In this document: in pieces, positions 1-8,824 of the stretch
How the letters are laid out: each line of letters begins with the position of its first letter
Position numbering within the stretch: the stretch's first letter is position 1
The notes under the pieces: generated by a model
Databases searched by the model: none
The model's input: only the letters and a program-made list of their open reading frames with translations
What the model was told of the DNA's origin: nothing
Assembly (NCBI RefSeq): GCF_024494655.1
Contig: NZ_JANHDL010000001.1
Location: forward strand, 496,001-560,000
Direction of reading: 5' to 3'
Source of the DNA: Halorubrum laminariae
GTDB taxonomy: Archaea; Halobacteriota; Halobacteria; Halobacteriales; Haloferacaceae
DNA: 64,000 bases
Position numbers and translations under genes: made by a program

Positions 1-927
1 AGTGAGGAGATGGACGCCCCCGTGGCGGCCTGTCTGATGGGCGGCGACCGGACCCGCAAGCCGAAACAGCAGCTCCAGTCGCAGGGGATCCCCTGCTACT
101 TCGATCCCGCGCGCGCCATCGACAGCCTCGCGACGCTCGCGACGTACCGCGACATCGAGGCGCGCGAGTACGCGCCGCCGATGACGTTCGACGTGGACCG
201 CGAGTGCGCCCGCGAAATCCTCGCGACCGTCCGTGATCGCGACGACAACCGCCTCGGCGTCGAGGCGATGGAACTGCTCGACGCGTACGGCATCGAGACG
301 CCCGCGGGCGAGATTGTCGACTCGCCCGAACGCGCACGCGAGGTCGCGTCGAGGATCGACGGCGACGTGGTGATGAAGATCGTCTCGCCGGACATTCTCC
401 ACAAATCCGACATCGGTGGCGTCGCCGTCGGCGTAGGGGACGCCGACGTCGTGGACACCTACGAGACGCTGATAACTCGCGCGCGAAACTACCAGCCGGA
501 CGCGACGCTGCTCGGCGTGCAGGTGCAGGAGATGGTCGACCTAGAGGACGGTGTCGAGACGATCGTCGGCATGAACCGCGACCCGCAGTTCGGCCCCCTG
601 CTGATGTTCGGACTCGGCGGCATCTTCGTGGAGGTGATGGAAGACACCACGTTCCGCGTCGCGCCCGTCTCCGAGCCGGAGGCCAGAGAGATGACCGAAG
701 AGATCCAGTCAGCCCCGCTGCTGCGGGGAGCCCGCGGCCGCGACCCGGTCGATGTCGACGCCGTGATCGAGACGATCGGCCGGCTCTCACAGCTCGTCAC
801 TGACTTCCCGGCGATACTCGAACTCGACATCAATCCGCTGGTCGCACTGCCCGACGACGGCGGCGGGACGAACGCCGCCGCCGTCGACGTGAGACTTACG
901 GTTGACCCGGAGGAACTCGACCCATGA
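1..927 (+). CDS. acd: Acetate-CoA ligase (ADP-forming), C-terminal part (5' truncated by window)
   Basis: The reading frame is open from base 1, so the gene begins before the window. What remains is the C-terminal ATP-grasp-type (beta) half of an ADP-forming acyl-CoA synthetase, which in haloarchaea makes acetate and ATP from acetyl-CoA, ADP and Pi. The stretch KIVSPDILHKSDIGGV carries the HKSDxGG motif, whose His (codon at 400-402) matches the second phosphohistidine site known in ACD enzymes. The block GLGGIFVEVMEDTTFRVAP and the C-terminal ELDINPL motif are also typical. The TGA stop overlaps the ATG of the next gene (ATGA), so the two are co-translated. Upstream CoA-binding domains are not visible. 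Confidence 0.9.
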   Translation, partial: SEEMDAPVAACLMGGDRTRKPKQQLQSQGIPCYFDPARAIDSLATLATYRDIEAREYAPPMTFDVDRECAREILATVRDRDDNRLGVEAMELLDAYGIETPAGEIVDSPERAREVASRIDGDVVMKIVSPDILHKSDIGGVAVGVGDADVVDTYETLITRARNYQPDATLLGVQVQEMVDLEDGVETIVGMNRDPQFGPLLMFGLGGIFVEVMEDTTFRVAPVSEPEAREMTEEIQSAPLLRGARGRDPVDVDAVIETIGRLSQLVTDFPAILELDINPLVALPDDGGGTNAAAVDVRLTVDPEELDP

Positions 928-2015
928 CAGACACACCCACTCCAGACGAATCTGCGACAGACACGCCCGCGACGCTCGTTACCGCGACCAGCGACCACGT
1001 CGGAAAGACCGCGATCGCCGTCGCGCTCGCGCGGCTCGCCGCCGACCGCGGCCGCAGCGTCGGCTACATGAAACCGAAGGGGACCCGGCTCCAGTCGAAC
1101 GTCGGAAAGACGCTCGATCAGGACCCCATGCTCGCGCGCGAGGTGCTCGGGCTCGACGCCGAGATGCACCAGATGGAGCCGGTCGTCTACTCGCCCACCT
1201 TCGTCGAGGGCGCGATCCGCGGCACCGAAGACCCGGACGCCCTGCGCGAGCGGATCCGCGAGGAGTACGAGGCGCTTTCGACTGATCGCGACCACATGTT
1301 CGTCGAGGGCGGGGGCAGTTGGACCACGGGCGGCGTGGTCGACCTGACCGACATCGATATCGCGGAACTGCTCGACGCGCGCGTCGTGCTCGTCGCCGAG
1401 TACGAGTCGCCGAACGACCTCGACGACGTGCTCGCGGCCGCCGACGCCTTCGGCGACCGGCTCGCCGGCGTCGTGTTCAACAAAGTCTCGGAGGACGCCT
1501 TCGACTCGCTCGACCAAGACGGGATCCCCTTCCTCGAATCGAAGGGCGTCACCGTCTTCGGCGCGATCCCCCACGAGAAGGAACTCGCCGGCGTCACCGT
1601 CGGCGAGCTCGCGGACGAGCTGGGCGCGGAACTGCTCACCGACGCGCCGACGGACGCCTTCGTCGAGCGGTTCCTCGTGGGCGCGATGGGTGGCGATGAG
1701 GCGCTCCGATACTTCCGGCGCGCTCGCGACGCCGCGGTGATCACCGGCGGCGACCGCGCCGACGTACAGACCGCGGCGCTCGACGCCTCCGGGGTCGCGT
1801 GTCTCGTCCTCACCGGCGGACACCGGCCATCGGGCGCAGTGCTCGGCAAGGCCGCCGACGCCGGTACGCCCGTGCTCGCCGTCAACACCGACACCGTCAC
1901 CACGATCGACCGGGCCGAGGGAGTCGTCCGCGGCGGTCGCACCCGCGACGCCCGCACCGTCGAGCGAATGGCGACGCTGCTCGACGCGCACGTCGACGTG
2001 GACGCGCTCGTCTGA
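924..2015 (+). CDS. Phosphotransacetylase-family P-loop protein with DRTGG domain
   Basis: 363 aa. A P-loop (TATSDHVGKT, residues 20-29) and BioD/CobB-like layout occupy the first ~215 residues. A DRTGG-type regulatory domain follows, with ITGGDRADVQ near 275. This architecture is the non-catalytic N-terminal portion of bacterial phosphotransacetylase; the acetyl-transfer domain is absent. It overlaps the upstream acd gene by 4 nt, which suggests a role linked to acetyl-CoA/acetate metabolism, perhaps as a nucleotide sensor. That role is inferred; the standalone family has no established biochemistry that I know of. Confidence 0.8.
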   Translation: MTDTPTPDESATDTPATLVTATSDHVGKTAIAVALARLAADRGRSVGYMKPKGTRLQSNVGKTLDQDPMLAREVLGLDAEMHQMEPVVYSPTFVEGAIRGTEDPDALRERIREEYEALSTDRDHMFVEGGGSWTTGGVVDLTDIDIAELLDARVVLVAEYESPNDLDDVLAAADAFGDRLAGVVFNKVSEDAFDSLDQDGIPFLESKGVTVFGAIPHEKELAGVTVGELADELGAELLTDAPTDAFVERFLVGAMGGDEALRYFRRARDAAVITGGDRADVQTAALDASGVACLVLTGGHRPSGAVLGKAADAGTPVLAVNTDTVTTIDRAEGVVRGGRTRDARTVERMATLLDAHVDVDALV

Positions 2016-2131
2016 GGCGGCGCGCGCCGGGCAGGGATCACCCGGAACACCGAAAACCGATCCCGTCGCCGTCGGCCGACACGGGCGAACGTCTGACATA
2101 CTGTTTTCAGGGAGGACGACGTAGGCCGCGT

Positions 2132-3157
2132 ATGACCAGTCTCTCGGAGGCGTACGGTGGACGGGGACGCTCCGAGGTCGATCCGCGTCGGCTCTACCTC
2201 GGCATGGGGTCGTTCGTCGTCGGCACGCTCCTGCTCGTCGCCGGACTCCTCGTGGCCGCGGAGGTCGTGCTTCCGAGCGGCTACGACTCCGCCGCGGCGC
2301 GACGAGTCGGCGGCGTGCTCGGCGGCGCGGGCGTCCCCCTGTTGTTGCTCGGCGTGATGACCGTGCTCCCGGCGGACCGCAAGACGCGGGCGACGGCCGT
2401 GATCGGTGCCGCAGTCATGTGTCTGGGCGTCGCGCTGTTCGCGTACGCGTACCCGTACCACTGGGTCGGCGGCCCGCGTCCGGAGCTGTCCGATCTCACG
2501 CTGCCGACCGCGGGACTGTACTTCCTCGGGGCGGCGACGACGATGTGGAGCGTGTTCGTCGGCGTCGCGAACTTCAAGACCCGAAACGACCCCGGCGGGA
2601 CCGTCACGATGGAAGTCACACACAAGGGCGAAACGAAGGTTATCGAGGTCGGCCGCGACCAGATAGACGGGATGGGAGGCGTGGGACTCCTCGGCGGGAC
2701 GCCCGACGGAAACGTCGAGACGCAGACCAACCGGCCCGATACGACGGGGCGATCCGGCGGGGGCGCGAGCGACGCCGGAGCGGGCGACACCGGCTCAATC
2801 GGGGGTAAATCGAGCAGTACCGATCCGGTCGGCGGTGGTCACTCAAAAACTGCCACAAGCGGCGTCCCCGGAACCGGACCCGGCACCGCGGGCGTCAGCG
2901 ACGGCGGGAGCGCTCCGACCGAGATTAGCTCGCCGCTTGACGGCGTGGAAGGTCCCGATGCGGGCGGTCCCGATGCCCCGCCGTCGCCGGGATCGGCGGG
3001 CGAGGCGTCGCCGCGCGACGGCCCGGGTGACACCTACTGCGGGAACTGCGCGCAGTTCGACTACGTCCGGACGGACGAGGGAATGAAGCCGTACTGCGGA
3101 CACCACGATGAACTGATGGACGACATGGACGCGTGCGACGAGTGGTCGCCGCGGTAG
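2132..3157 (+). CDS. Haloarchaeal membrane protein with C-terminal Cys/His metal-binding tail (DUF7139-like)
   Basis: 341 aa. Four hydrophobic segments lie within residues ~25-150, followed by a long Gly/Ser/Asp-rich linker. A ~35-residue C-terminal module, YCGNCAQF...YCGHHDELM...ACDEW, looks like a small zinc-binding finger. The start at 2132 is preceded by a TATA-like ACTGTTTT about 27 nt upstream, consistent with a leaderless mRNA. The family is conserved in haloarchaea; the DUF number is from memory. Function unknown. The finger faces the cytoplasm or exterior depending on topology, which cannot be decided here. Confidence 0.75.
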   Translation: MTSLSEAYGGRGRSEVDPRRLYLGMGSFVVGTLLLVAGLLVAAEVVLPSGYDSAAARRVGGVLGGAGVPLLLLGVMTVLPADRKTRATAVIGAAVMCLGVALFAYAYPYHWVGGPRPELSDLTLPTAGLYFLGAATTMWSVFVGVANFKTRNDPGGTVTMEVTHKGETKVIEVGRDQIDGMGGVGLLGGTPDGNVETQTNRPDTTGRSGGGASDAGAGDTGSIGGKSSSTDPVGGGHSKTATSGVPGTGPGTAGVSDGGSAPTEISSPLDGVEGPDAGGPDAPPSPGSAGEASPRDGPGDTYCGNCAQFDYVRTDEGMKPYCGHHDELMDDMDACDEWSPR

Positions 3158-3202
3158 CGAGGGAACCGTCCGGCCCGGCGAGCGCCGACGGTCGAATGGT
3201 TT

Positions 3203-4312
3203 TCAGGTCGGTTCGGCCGAGGGCAGCTGAGATTCTGCGACAGCGAACGCGAGCGTGCTCAACACGGCCGTGAGCGTGCCCGCCGCGAGCGCCATGGCGA
3301 GGTCCGACAGCGTGAGCGCGGTCACGCCCGGCGCGGCCGGGAGGAAGAATCCGGAGACGGCGTACAACACGACCGCGATCGACAGCACGTAGAAGGGCGC
3401 GTTGAGGTAGCGCCACCGGAAGCGGCCGGCGAGGTACTCGTCCGTGATCTGGCCGAGGCTAGAGGTGACGCCGGCGACCGCGAGCCACTGCACGAAGCCG
3501 TGGACAAACGCGGCCAGATCGACGCCGACCGTCGTCTCGCCGCCGCGAGCGGCCGCGACGGTCTCGATCGTGTCGAATCCTTGAACGCCGCCGATGACGA
3601 TCAGCGCGAGCGCGACGACGTAGGTGACGAGCGTCACCCGACCGGTGTAGAGGACGTTGCGGACGGTCGAGGCGGTCCGGTCCACCGAGTCTTCGAGGCC
3701 GAGCCCACGGAACAGCGAGTAGAGGCCGACGACGCCGGAGAGGATACCGAGCACCGCTGCGCCGGCCACGTCGAACAGGTTCGCGACGACGACGAGCGGG
3801 TAGATCAGGAGGAGGACCCCGAGCGGGACCAAGATCGTACCGCGAGTCTCGGGGTCGGCGAGGACCTGCTTGATCGTGTAGTAGAGCGATTCGAGGTCCT
3901 GGGCCTGCCGGACGACGACGCGGCGCATCCCGTCGATAGGCATCCGCGACCGGATCACGGGGAGGACCGACTCGTCCTGTGCGCCGTCTGTGATGACGAC
4001 CGCGGACACCTCCTCGCCGGTCGACAGCTCCGCGAGCACGCGGTCAACTTCCTGTCCCACCGCGCGGTTCGCCTTCACGTCGGAGCCGTCGACGCCCGTG
4101 ACGGCCGCGACCTCGACCGCCTCGCCTTCGGCGGCCAGTTCGTCGTACACGTTCACGCCTTGAAAGAGGACGTTGACGTCGGAGTCTTCGGGGTCGGCGG
4201 TCGCGAGCGCGACCGCGGCCTCGGTGACGTCATCGACGCCGACGACCGGGGTCGGGATCCCGGTCTTGCGACCGAGGTCGTCGTCGAGGTCGACACAGAG
4301 GACGAGCAGCAT
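3203..4312 (-). CDS. DUF373 family membrane protein
   Basis: 369 aa. The N-terminal ~150 residues are soluble and begin MLLVLCVDLDDDLGRKTGI, a signature of the archaeal DUF373 family, and contain AVVITDGAQDE. The C-terminal half has six to seven hydrophobic helices. A TATA-like ACATATG lies ~31 nt before the start codon. The gene is convergent with its 5' neighbour and stands as a single transcription unit. The family is widespread in archaea but of unknown function. Confidence 0.85.
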   Translation of the reverse strand: MLLVLCVDLDDDLGRKTGIPTPVVGVDDVTEAAVALATADPEDSDVNVLFQGVNVYDELAAEGEAVEVAAVTGVDGSDVKANRAVGQEVDRVLAELSTGEEVSAVVITDGAQDESVLPVIRSRMPIDGMRRVVVRQAQDLESLYYTIKQVLADPETRGTILVPLGVLLLIYPLVVVANLFDVAGAAVLGILSGVVGLYSLFRGLGLEDSVDRTASTVRNVLYTGRVTLVTYVVALALIVIGGVQGFDTIETVAAARGGETTVGVDLAAFVHGFVQWLAVAGVTSSLGQITDEYLAGRFRWRYLNAPFYVLSIAVVLYAVSGFFLPAAPGVTALTLSDLAMALAAGTLTAVLSTLAFAVAESQLPSAEPT

Positions 4313-4411
4313 CGAGCGACGCTACGAGAGGGGTCGGCATATGTTTTCGGCTCGCGGCGGCTCCCCCTCGCGAGTTCGGAACCGGGCGAGGCGGCGGTCG
4401 AGTCGCGACCG

Positions 4412-5149
4412 CTACTCAGACTCGTGTTCGATCCCGTTCATCATCCGACGGACGTTCTCGCCGTCGCTGAACGTGGCCGGATACGCCGCGAGCGGGAGGA
4501 CGAAGTCGTCGCCGGTCGAGATGGGCTCGCCGACGTGGAGTTCTAACTCGGTACTCGCGCCGGTCCCCCCGATCTCGCCGTCGGCCGTGTACACGACGAC
4601 GGCGGCGTCAGCGTCGAGGACCGTCGTCGTGTACTCCGAGCCGCGCTCCAAGTCGCCGACGTTCTCGTAGCGGCTCAAGATGAGGTCGGCGCGTTCGCGC
4701 GCGCTGAGATCGTCGATCGGGTTGAGCGTCTGCCCGAGCACCTCGATCTGCGGCGTCGTCACCGCGGCGAAGACGGCGGCCTGGTAGCGCTCGCCGAACA
4801 GCTCGACCGCCTTGTCGTACTCGGCGATGGTGTTCGTCACGCGGACCTCTCGGGTCTGTCCGGCAACCTCGACCTCGCGTGAGGTGGTCTGGTCCGACAC
4901 CTCGTTGAGCTCGTAGCCGCTCTCGGAGAGCGTCGCGTCGGCGACCGTCGCGGTGCCGGCGGTGAACTCGGCCGGCTCCCCGCCGGTCGCCACGTCGAGC
5001 GCGGTACAGCCGGCGAGACCGGCCAGTCCGACGGCACCCGAGAGCGCGAGCGCGCGACGGCGCGTGGTCGCCGGATCCGGCTTCTCGGTCGACCGGTCGC
5101 GGTCCGGGGGCTGCTCGGTCGTCGACTGGCTCCGCTGGTCTCGTGTCAT
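4412..5149 (-). CDS. Tat-exported lipoprotein, haloarchaeal DUF6517-like
   Basis: 245 aa. The N-terminus has a twin-arginine motif (TTRRRALALSGAVGLAGLAGC) that ends in a lipobox with Cys, so export by Tat and lipid anchoring are predicted. The mature part has no recognisable catalytic motif. It resembles the haloarchaeal DUF6517 family (name from memory). The gene is divergent from the radical SAM gene across a 152-bp promoter region. Function unknown; it is probably a cell-surface protein. Confidence 0.75.
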   Translation of the reverse strand: MTRDQRSQSTTEQPPDRDRSTEKPDPATTRRRALALSGAVGLAGLAGCTALDVATGGEPAEFTAGTATVADATLSESGYELNEVSDQTTSREVEVAGQTREVRVTNTIAEYDKAVELFGERYQAAVFAAVTTPQIEVLGQTLNPIDDLSARERADLILSRYENVGDLERGSEYTTTVLDADAAVVVYTADGEIGGTGASTELELHVGEPISTGDDFVLPLAAYPATFSDGENVRRMMNGIEHESE

Positions 5150-5301
5150 GGGTACCCGTTCTCGAATCAGAGGTACATACTTTGTGCCCGACGGTCGCGG
5201 ATCACCCTCGGTGCGGCGGGTGCGGAGCGCCGGGACGCGGCGCGACAGGCTCCGACGCGCTTCGCACGCTTTTTCACGTCGCGGACGGTACGGGGAAGTA
5301 G

Positions 5302-6300
5302 ATGATCTCCAAGGGCTGTGAACAGTGCGCCAAAGGCGGCAAGATGGTTCTTTTCGTCTACGGCTACTGCGACCAGCGGGACTGCTTCTACTGCCCCCTC
5401 GGAGAGAACCGGAAGAACGTCACCGACGTGTACGCGAACGAGCGGAAAGTCGAAGACGACGAGGACGTGATCGAAGAGGCGAAGCGCATGAGCGCGCTTG
5501 GCACCTCGATCACGGGCGGCGAGCCGCAGGAGGCGATGGCGAAGACGACGCGGTACCTCGAACTGCTCAAAGACGAGTTCGGCGAGGACCACCACACGCA
5601 CCTCTACACCGGTATCACGGGCGGCCGCGAGAACATGCGCCGGCTGAGCGAGGCCGGCCTCGACGAGATTCGCTTTCACCCGCCCGTCGAGCTGTGGGGC
5701 GACATGCACGGCACCGAGTGGGAAGAGATCTTGTACATCGCCCGCGAGGAGGGGCTCACGCCCGCCTTCGAGATACCCGGCATCCGAGCGGAGCCCGAGT
5801 TTCTGGACTTTCTGGACGAGGGCGCGGCGGAATTCTGCAACATCAACGAGTTCGAAATGTCCGACGGGAACTACCGCCGGATGCAAGAGGAGGGCTTCGA
5901 GCTGCAGGAGGGACACATGTCCGCCGTCGAGGGGTCGAAAGACGACGCGATCTTGGAGGAGATGGCGAGCCACGAGAAGGTGTACTTCTGTACCTCGGTG
6001 TTCAAGGACGCGGCCCAGCACCGCAACCGCCTGAAGCGGATGGCGAAGAACATCCGCCGGGAGTTCGACGAGGTGACCGACGACGGCACGCTCGTCTACG
6101 GGAAGGCGTTCACCGAGCCGGACCAGTTCGAGGCGCTCGGCGTCCCCGAGGAGTTCTACACGGTCAAGTCGGACCACGTCGAGGTCGCGTGGTGGCTCCT
6201 CGAAGAGATGGTCGAGGACGGCGACTTGGCGGAGGGCGAGATCGTCGAGCAGTACCCGACCGTCGACGGCACCGTGGTCGAGCGCACGCCGGTGGCGTAA
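5302..6300 (+). CDS. Radical SAM protein with CX4CX2C cluster motif
   Basis: 332 aa. The iron-sulfur motif is at residues 23-31 (YGYCDQRDCFYC), a CX4CX2C spacing rather than the canonical CX3CX2C. Two further Cys (6 and 9) sit just upstream. The GGEP motif for SAM binding follows (TSITGGEPQE, residues ~68-77), and a TIM-barrel-like body continues to ~250. A TATA-like CTTTTTC lies about 27 nt before the ATG. The family is conserved in haloarchaea and I do not know a substrate. No peptide substrate or maturase partner is next to it. Confidence 0.85.
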   Translation: MISKGCEQCAKGGKMVLFVYGYCDQRDCFYCPLGENRKNVTDVYANERKVEDDEDVIEEAKRMSALGTSITGGEPQEAMAKTTRYLELLKDEFGEDHHTHLYTGITGGRENMRRLSEAGLDEIRFHPPVELWGDMHGTEWEEILYIAREEGLTPAFEIPGIRAEPEFLDFLDEGAAEFCNINEFEMSDGNYRRMQEEGFELQEGHMSAVEGSKDDAILEEMASHEKVYFCTSVFKDAAQHRNRLKRMAKNIRREFDEVTDDGTLVYGKAFTEPDQFEALGVPEEFYTVKSDHVEVAWWLLEEMVEDGDLAEGEIVEQYPTVDGTVVERTPVA

Positions 6301-6369
6301 GGAGTGTTATCCGAACTGGTCGTTGCCGCGACCGCTGAAACCCTACTCTTCGAGTCTCATCGACACTGA

Positions 6370-6462
6370 TCCGTACCGACCCGCACTGACCCGTACCGAC
6401 CCGCACTGACCCGTACCGACCCGCACTGACCCGCACTGACCCGAACCGACCCGCACCGATCC
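6370..6462. repeat. Tandem decamer repeat
   Basis: About nine consecutive 10-nt units of the form CCGNACYGAC (mainly CCGTACCGAC and CCGCACTGAC, alternating). They lie in the 340-bp gap after the radical SAM gene. The period is close to one helical turn. The array runs directly into the dispersed repeat that follows. No coding sense is apparent. Confidence 0.85.
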
Positions 6463-6463
6463 A

Positions 6464-6572
6464 CACCTCACGCCTCCCCAACCTCGTCGGCCCGGCGCTC
6501 AAGCGCCGGGCCGGCCTCCCTCGCGCCGGCGGTTCGCGCCCGCATGGGCGCTCACCGGGACGCGCCACCGCG
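6464..6572 (+). repeat. Dispersed intergenic repeat, copy A (diverged)
   Basis: It begins CACCTCACGCCTCCCCAACC and continues through a GGCCCGGCGCTCAAGCGCCG hairpin to CCTCCCTCGCG and GCGCCCG..GGGCGCTCACCGG. The same order of blocks recurs at 36254-36376 (+) and at 41461-41582 (-). This copy has a different, shorter central palindrome than the other two. It occupies the remainder of the 6301-6640 gap, where no gene is seen. Confidence 0.75.
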
Positions 6573-6640
6573 ATGGGGCGGTGTTGAGTTGTGTGTCAAC
6601 GTGGATCACACTTTTGTCGATACGTCGCGTACGCATCTGT

Positions 6641-6937
6641 ATGGCCACCGAAGATCCCGTGTTCGCCGACGTGAGCATCGGTCAAGAGGTGTACGACGCG
6701 GACGGCGAGCAGATCGGGACGGTCCGGGGCGTCGACGACGACGGCTTCTACGTCTCCTCGCCCGCGGGCTCGGAGCCGCTCGCGCTCACCGACGCCCGCG
6801 ACGTGTTCGGCACCGCCTACGTGATGTGGCGGTGCTGGGAGTGCGGCGAGATGGGCGAGATCGGCGGCGAGCTCCCCGAGAATTGTCCGAGCTGCGACGC
6901 GCCCCGCGAGGAGCTGTACTACTGGGCCGAGGACTGA
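6641..6937 (+). CDS. Rubredoxin-like zinc/iron ribbon protein (DUF7130-like)
   Basis: 98 aa. The first 60 residues form a PRC-barrel-like or KOW-like beta segment (VGQEVYDADGEQIGTVRGV type). The last 35 carry WRCWECGEMGEIGG...NCPSCDAPREELYYW, two CxxC knuckles in rubredoxin/rubrerythrin spacing. The ATG at 6641 is chosen because a TATA-like ACTTTTG lies ~27 nt upstream, giving a leaderless mRNA. A metal-binding electron carrier or structural zinc protein is likely. The gene lies directly before the AOR homologue, which may be its redox partner (inference). Confidence 0.75.
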   Translation: MATEDPVFADVSIGQEVYDADGEQIGTVRGVDDDGFYVSSPAGSEPLALTDARDVFGTAYVMWRCWECGEMGEIGGELPENCPSCDAPREELYYWAED

Positions 6938-7009
6938 TCCGTGGATCGCAGACGCTCCGTCTCCCCCCGCCGCCACGCTTTTGCGTACCTGGGTCGAACC
7001 GGTTGAGAG

Positions 7010-8824
7010 ATGGCCGAACGCGACCACGTCCTGCGGGTCGACCTCTCGGCGGAGACCGTCAGCCGCGAGCCCGTTCCGGACCGATGGCGTCGACACTTCG
7101 TCGGCGGCAAGGGACTGGGCGCACGCTACCTCTACGCCGAGCTCGACGCCGGAACCGATCCGCTCGGCTCCGACAATCTGCTGGCCTTCTGCGTGGGACC
7201 CCTCTCGGGGTATCTGCCCGGCGAGACCCGCTACGCCGCCGTGACCAAGTCACCGCTGACGGGCGGCTTCCTCGACTCGTACGCCGGCGGTGACTTCGCC
7301 GGACGACTGGCCGGCTCGCTCGACGACTGCCTCGCGCTGCTCGTGACCGGAGCCGCCGACGAGCCGGTGCATATCGTCGTCGAGGGCGGTGACGCGCGCG
7401 TCGAGCCGGCCGACGCGTGGGGCGCGGACACGGTCGAGACGGACGCCGAACACCCGGACGCGGGCGTCGCCTGTATCGGGCCCGCGGGCGAGCGCGGCGT
7501 GAGCTACGCGACGATCGCCTCGGACGCGGGCGATCACCACGCCGGCCGCGGCGGAGCCGGTGCCGTCATGGGGTCGAAGCGGCTCAAGGCCGTCGTGGTC
7601 CGCGACGACCCGCCGGCGGTGCCGCCCGAACTGGCCGATCTCAGAGAGCGCGGCGAGCGCGCCTACGCCGAGGGCGACACGGGACGCTGGCAGGCCGCCG
7701 GCGAGACCCTCGAAAGCGTCGACTTCGCGAACGAGGTGGGCGCGCTTGCCACCGAGGGGTGGCAGCGGGATCGCTTCGAGGCGGCCGACGACATCGGCAT
7801 CGAAGCCGCCGAAGACGCCGCCGTGGGCCGGGAACGCCCCGACCGCGCGGTGCCCGGCGGCTTCGAGGTGGAGACCGACGAGGGCCGCTCGGTGCCTCGC
7901 GGCGCGACCCCGATGACGCTCGGGGCGGGACTCGGCGTAGAGGAGTTCGACGCCGTCGCGGCGCTCGGCGAGCTCTGTGACCGGCTCGGGGTCGATGTTA
8001 TCTCGGCCGGTAATGCCGTCGCGTGGGCGGTCCGGGCGTCCGAGGCCGGGCGCGTCGACTGCGACGTCTCTTTCGGCGATCCCGACGGCGCACGGGCGCT
8101 CATCGAGGCCATCGCGACCGGGACGGCGGGGCCGTGCGAGCCGGGGATCGCCGAGGCGCTCGCAGGCGGCGTCGACGCCGCGGCGGACGCGTACGGCACC
8201 GACGACGCCATCCCAACGGTCAAGTCGATGGAGCTGCCGGCCTACGACCCGCGAGCGGCCGTCGGCATGGCGCTCGCGTACGCGACGAGCGACCGCGGCG
8301 GCTGCCACCGGCGCGCCCGTCCCATCGAGTGGGAGGCCGTAGCCGAGGAGGCGTCGACGAGCGAGCGCGTCGCGGCGGTCGTCACCGCCCAGAACACCCG
8401 ATCGGCGCTGTGGAGCTTCGTCGCCGACGACTTCGCCGGCGAGCCGCTGTGGGACGAGTTCGGAGCGGAGTGGTTCGACGCCCTCGGCCGCGACCGCGAC
8501 GCCGAGTCGCTCCGGCTCGCCGGCGAGCGGATCTGGAACCTCGTGCGGCTGTTCAACGCCCGCGAGGGGTTCGACCGGGCGGCCGACGAGCTGCCGCCCG
8601 TGCTGACCGAACCAGTTCCCAACGGTCCCGCGACGGGCGACCGCATCGATCCCGAGGCCTTCGAGCGGCTCCTCGACGCCTACTACGCCGCCCGCGGGTG
8701 GGACGGCGATGGGCTGCCGACCCCCGAGACGCTCGCGCGGCTCGACCTCGACGCGACTGTCGACGCCGAGACGCCGGTCGGGACCTCGCCCGAGAACGCC
8801 CCTCCGACGGACGACGATGACTGA
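7010..8824 (+). CDS. Aldehyde:ferredoxin oxidoreductase family protein lacking the 4Fe-4S ligands
   Basis: 604 aa, the usual AOR length. Family signatures are clear: GGKGLGARYLYAEL, KSPLTGGFLDSYAGG, CIGPAGERG, GRGGAGAVMGSKRLKAVVV (pterin-binding domain), and later YDPRAAVGMALAYATSDRGGCH. The CxxCxxxC motif normally before the GPEYE-like region and the fourth Cys near DSLGxC are missing: residues ~265-305 contain no Cys, and the late position reads SALWSF. The protein may bind tungstopterin but probably not the cluster. A TATA-like CTTTTG sits ~27 nt upstream. Its stop overlaps the next gene by 8 nt. Confidence 0.85.
   Translation: MAERDHVLRVDLSAETVSREPVPDRWRRHFVGGKGLGARYLYAELDAGTDPLGSDNLLAFCVGPLSGYLPGETRYAAVTKSPLTGGFLDSYAGGDFAGRLAGSLDDCLALLVTGAADEPVHIVVEGGDARVEPADAWGADTVETDAEHPDAGVACIGPAGERGVSYATIASDAGDHHAGRGGAGAVMGSKRLKAVVVRDDPPAVPPELADLRERGERAYAEGDTGRWQAAGETLESVDFANEVGALATEGWQRDRFEAADDIGIEAAEDAAVGRERPDRAVPGGFEVETDEGRSVPRGATPMTLGAGLGVEEFDAVAALGELCDRLGVDVISAGNAVAWAVRASEAGRVDCDVSFGDPDGARALIEAIATGTAGPCEPGIAEALAGGVDAAADAYGTDDAIPTVKSMELPAYDPRAAVGMALAYATSDRGGCHRRARPIEWEAVAEEASTSERVAAVVTAQNTRSALWSFVADDFAGEPLWDEFGAEWFDALGRDRDAESLRLAGERIWNLVRLFNAREGFDRAADELPPVLTEPVPNGPATGDRIDPEAFERLLDAYYAARGWDGDGLPTPETLARLDLDATVDAETPVGTSPENAPPTDDDD

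Noticed and set aside
489..2623. Long minus-strand frames opposite the acd and DRTGG genes
   Set aside because: Low-complexity Arg/Asp/Gly-rich or Ser/Arg-rich translations without motifs, mirror images of well-supported plus-strand genes.
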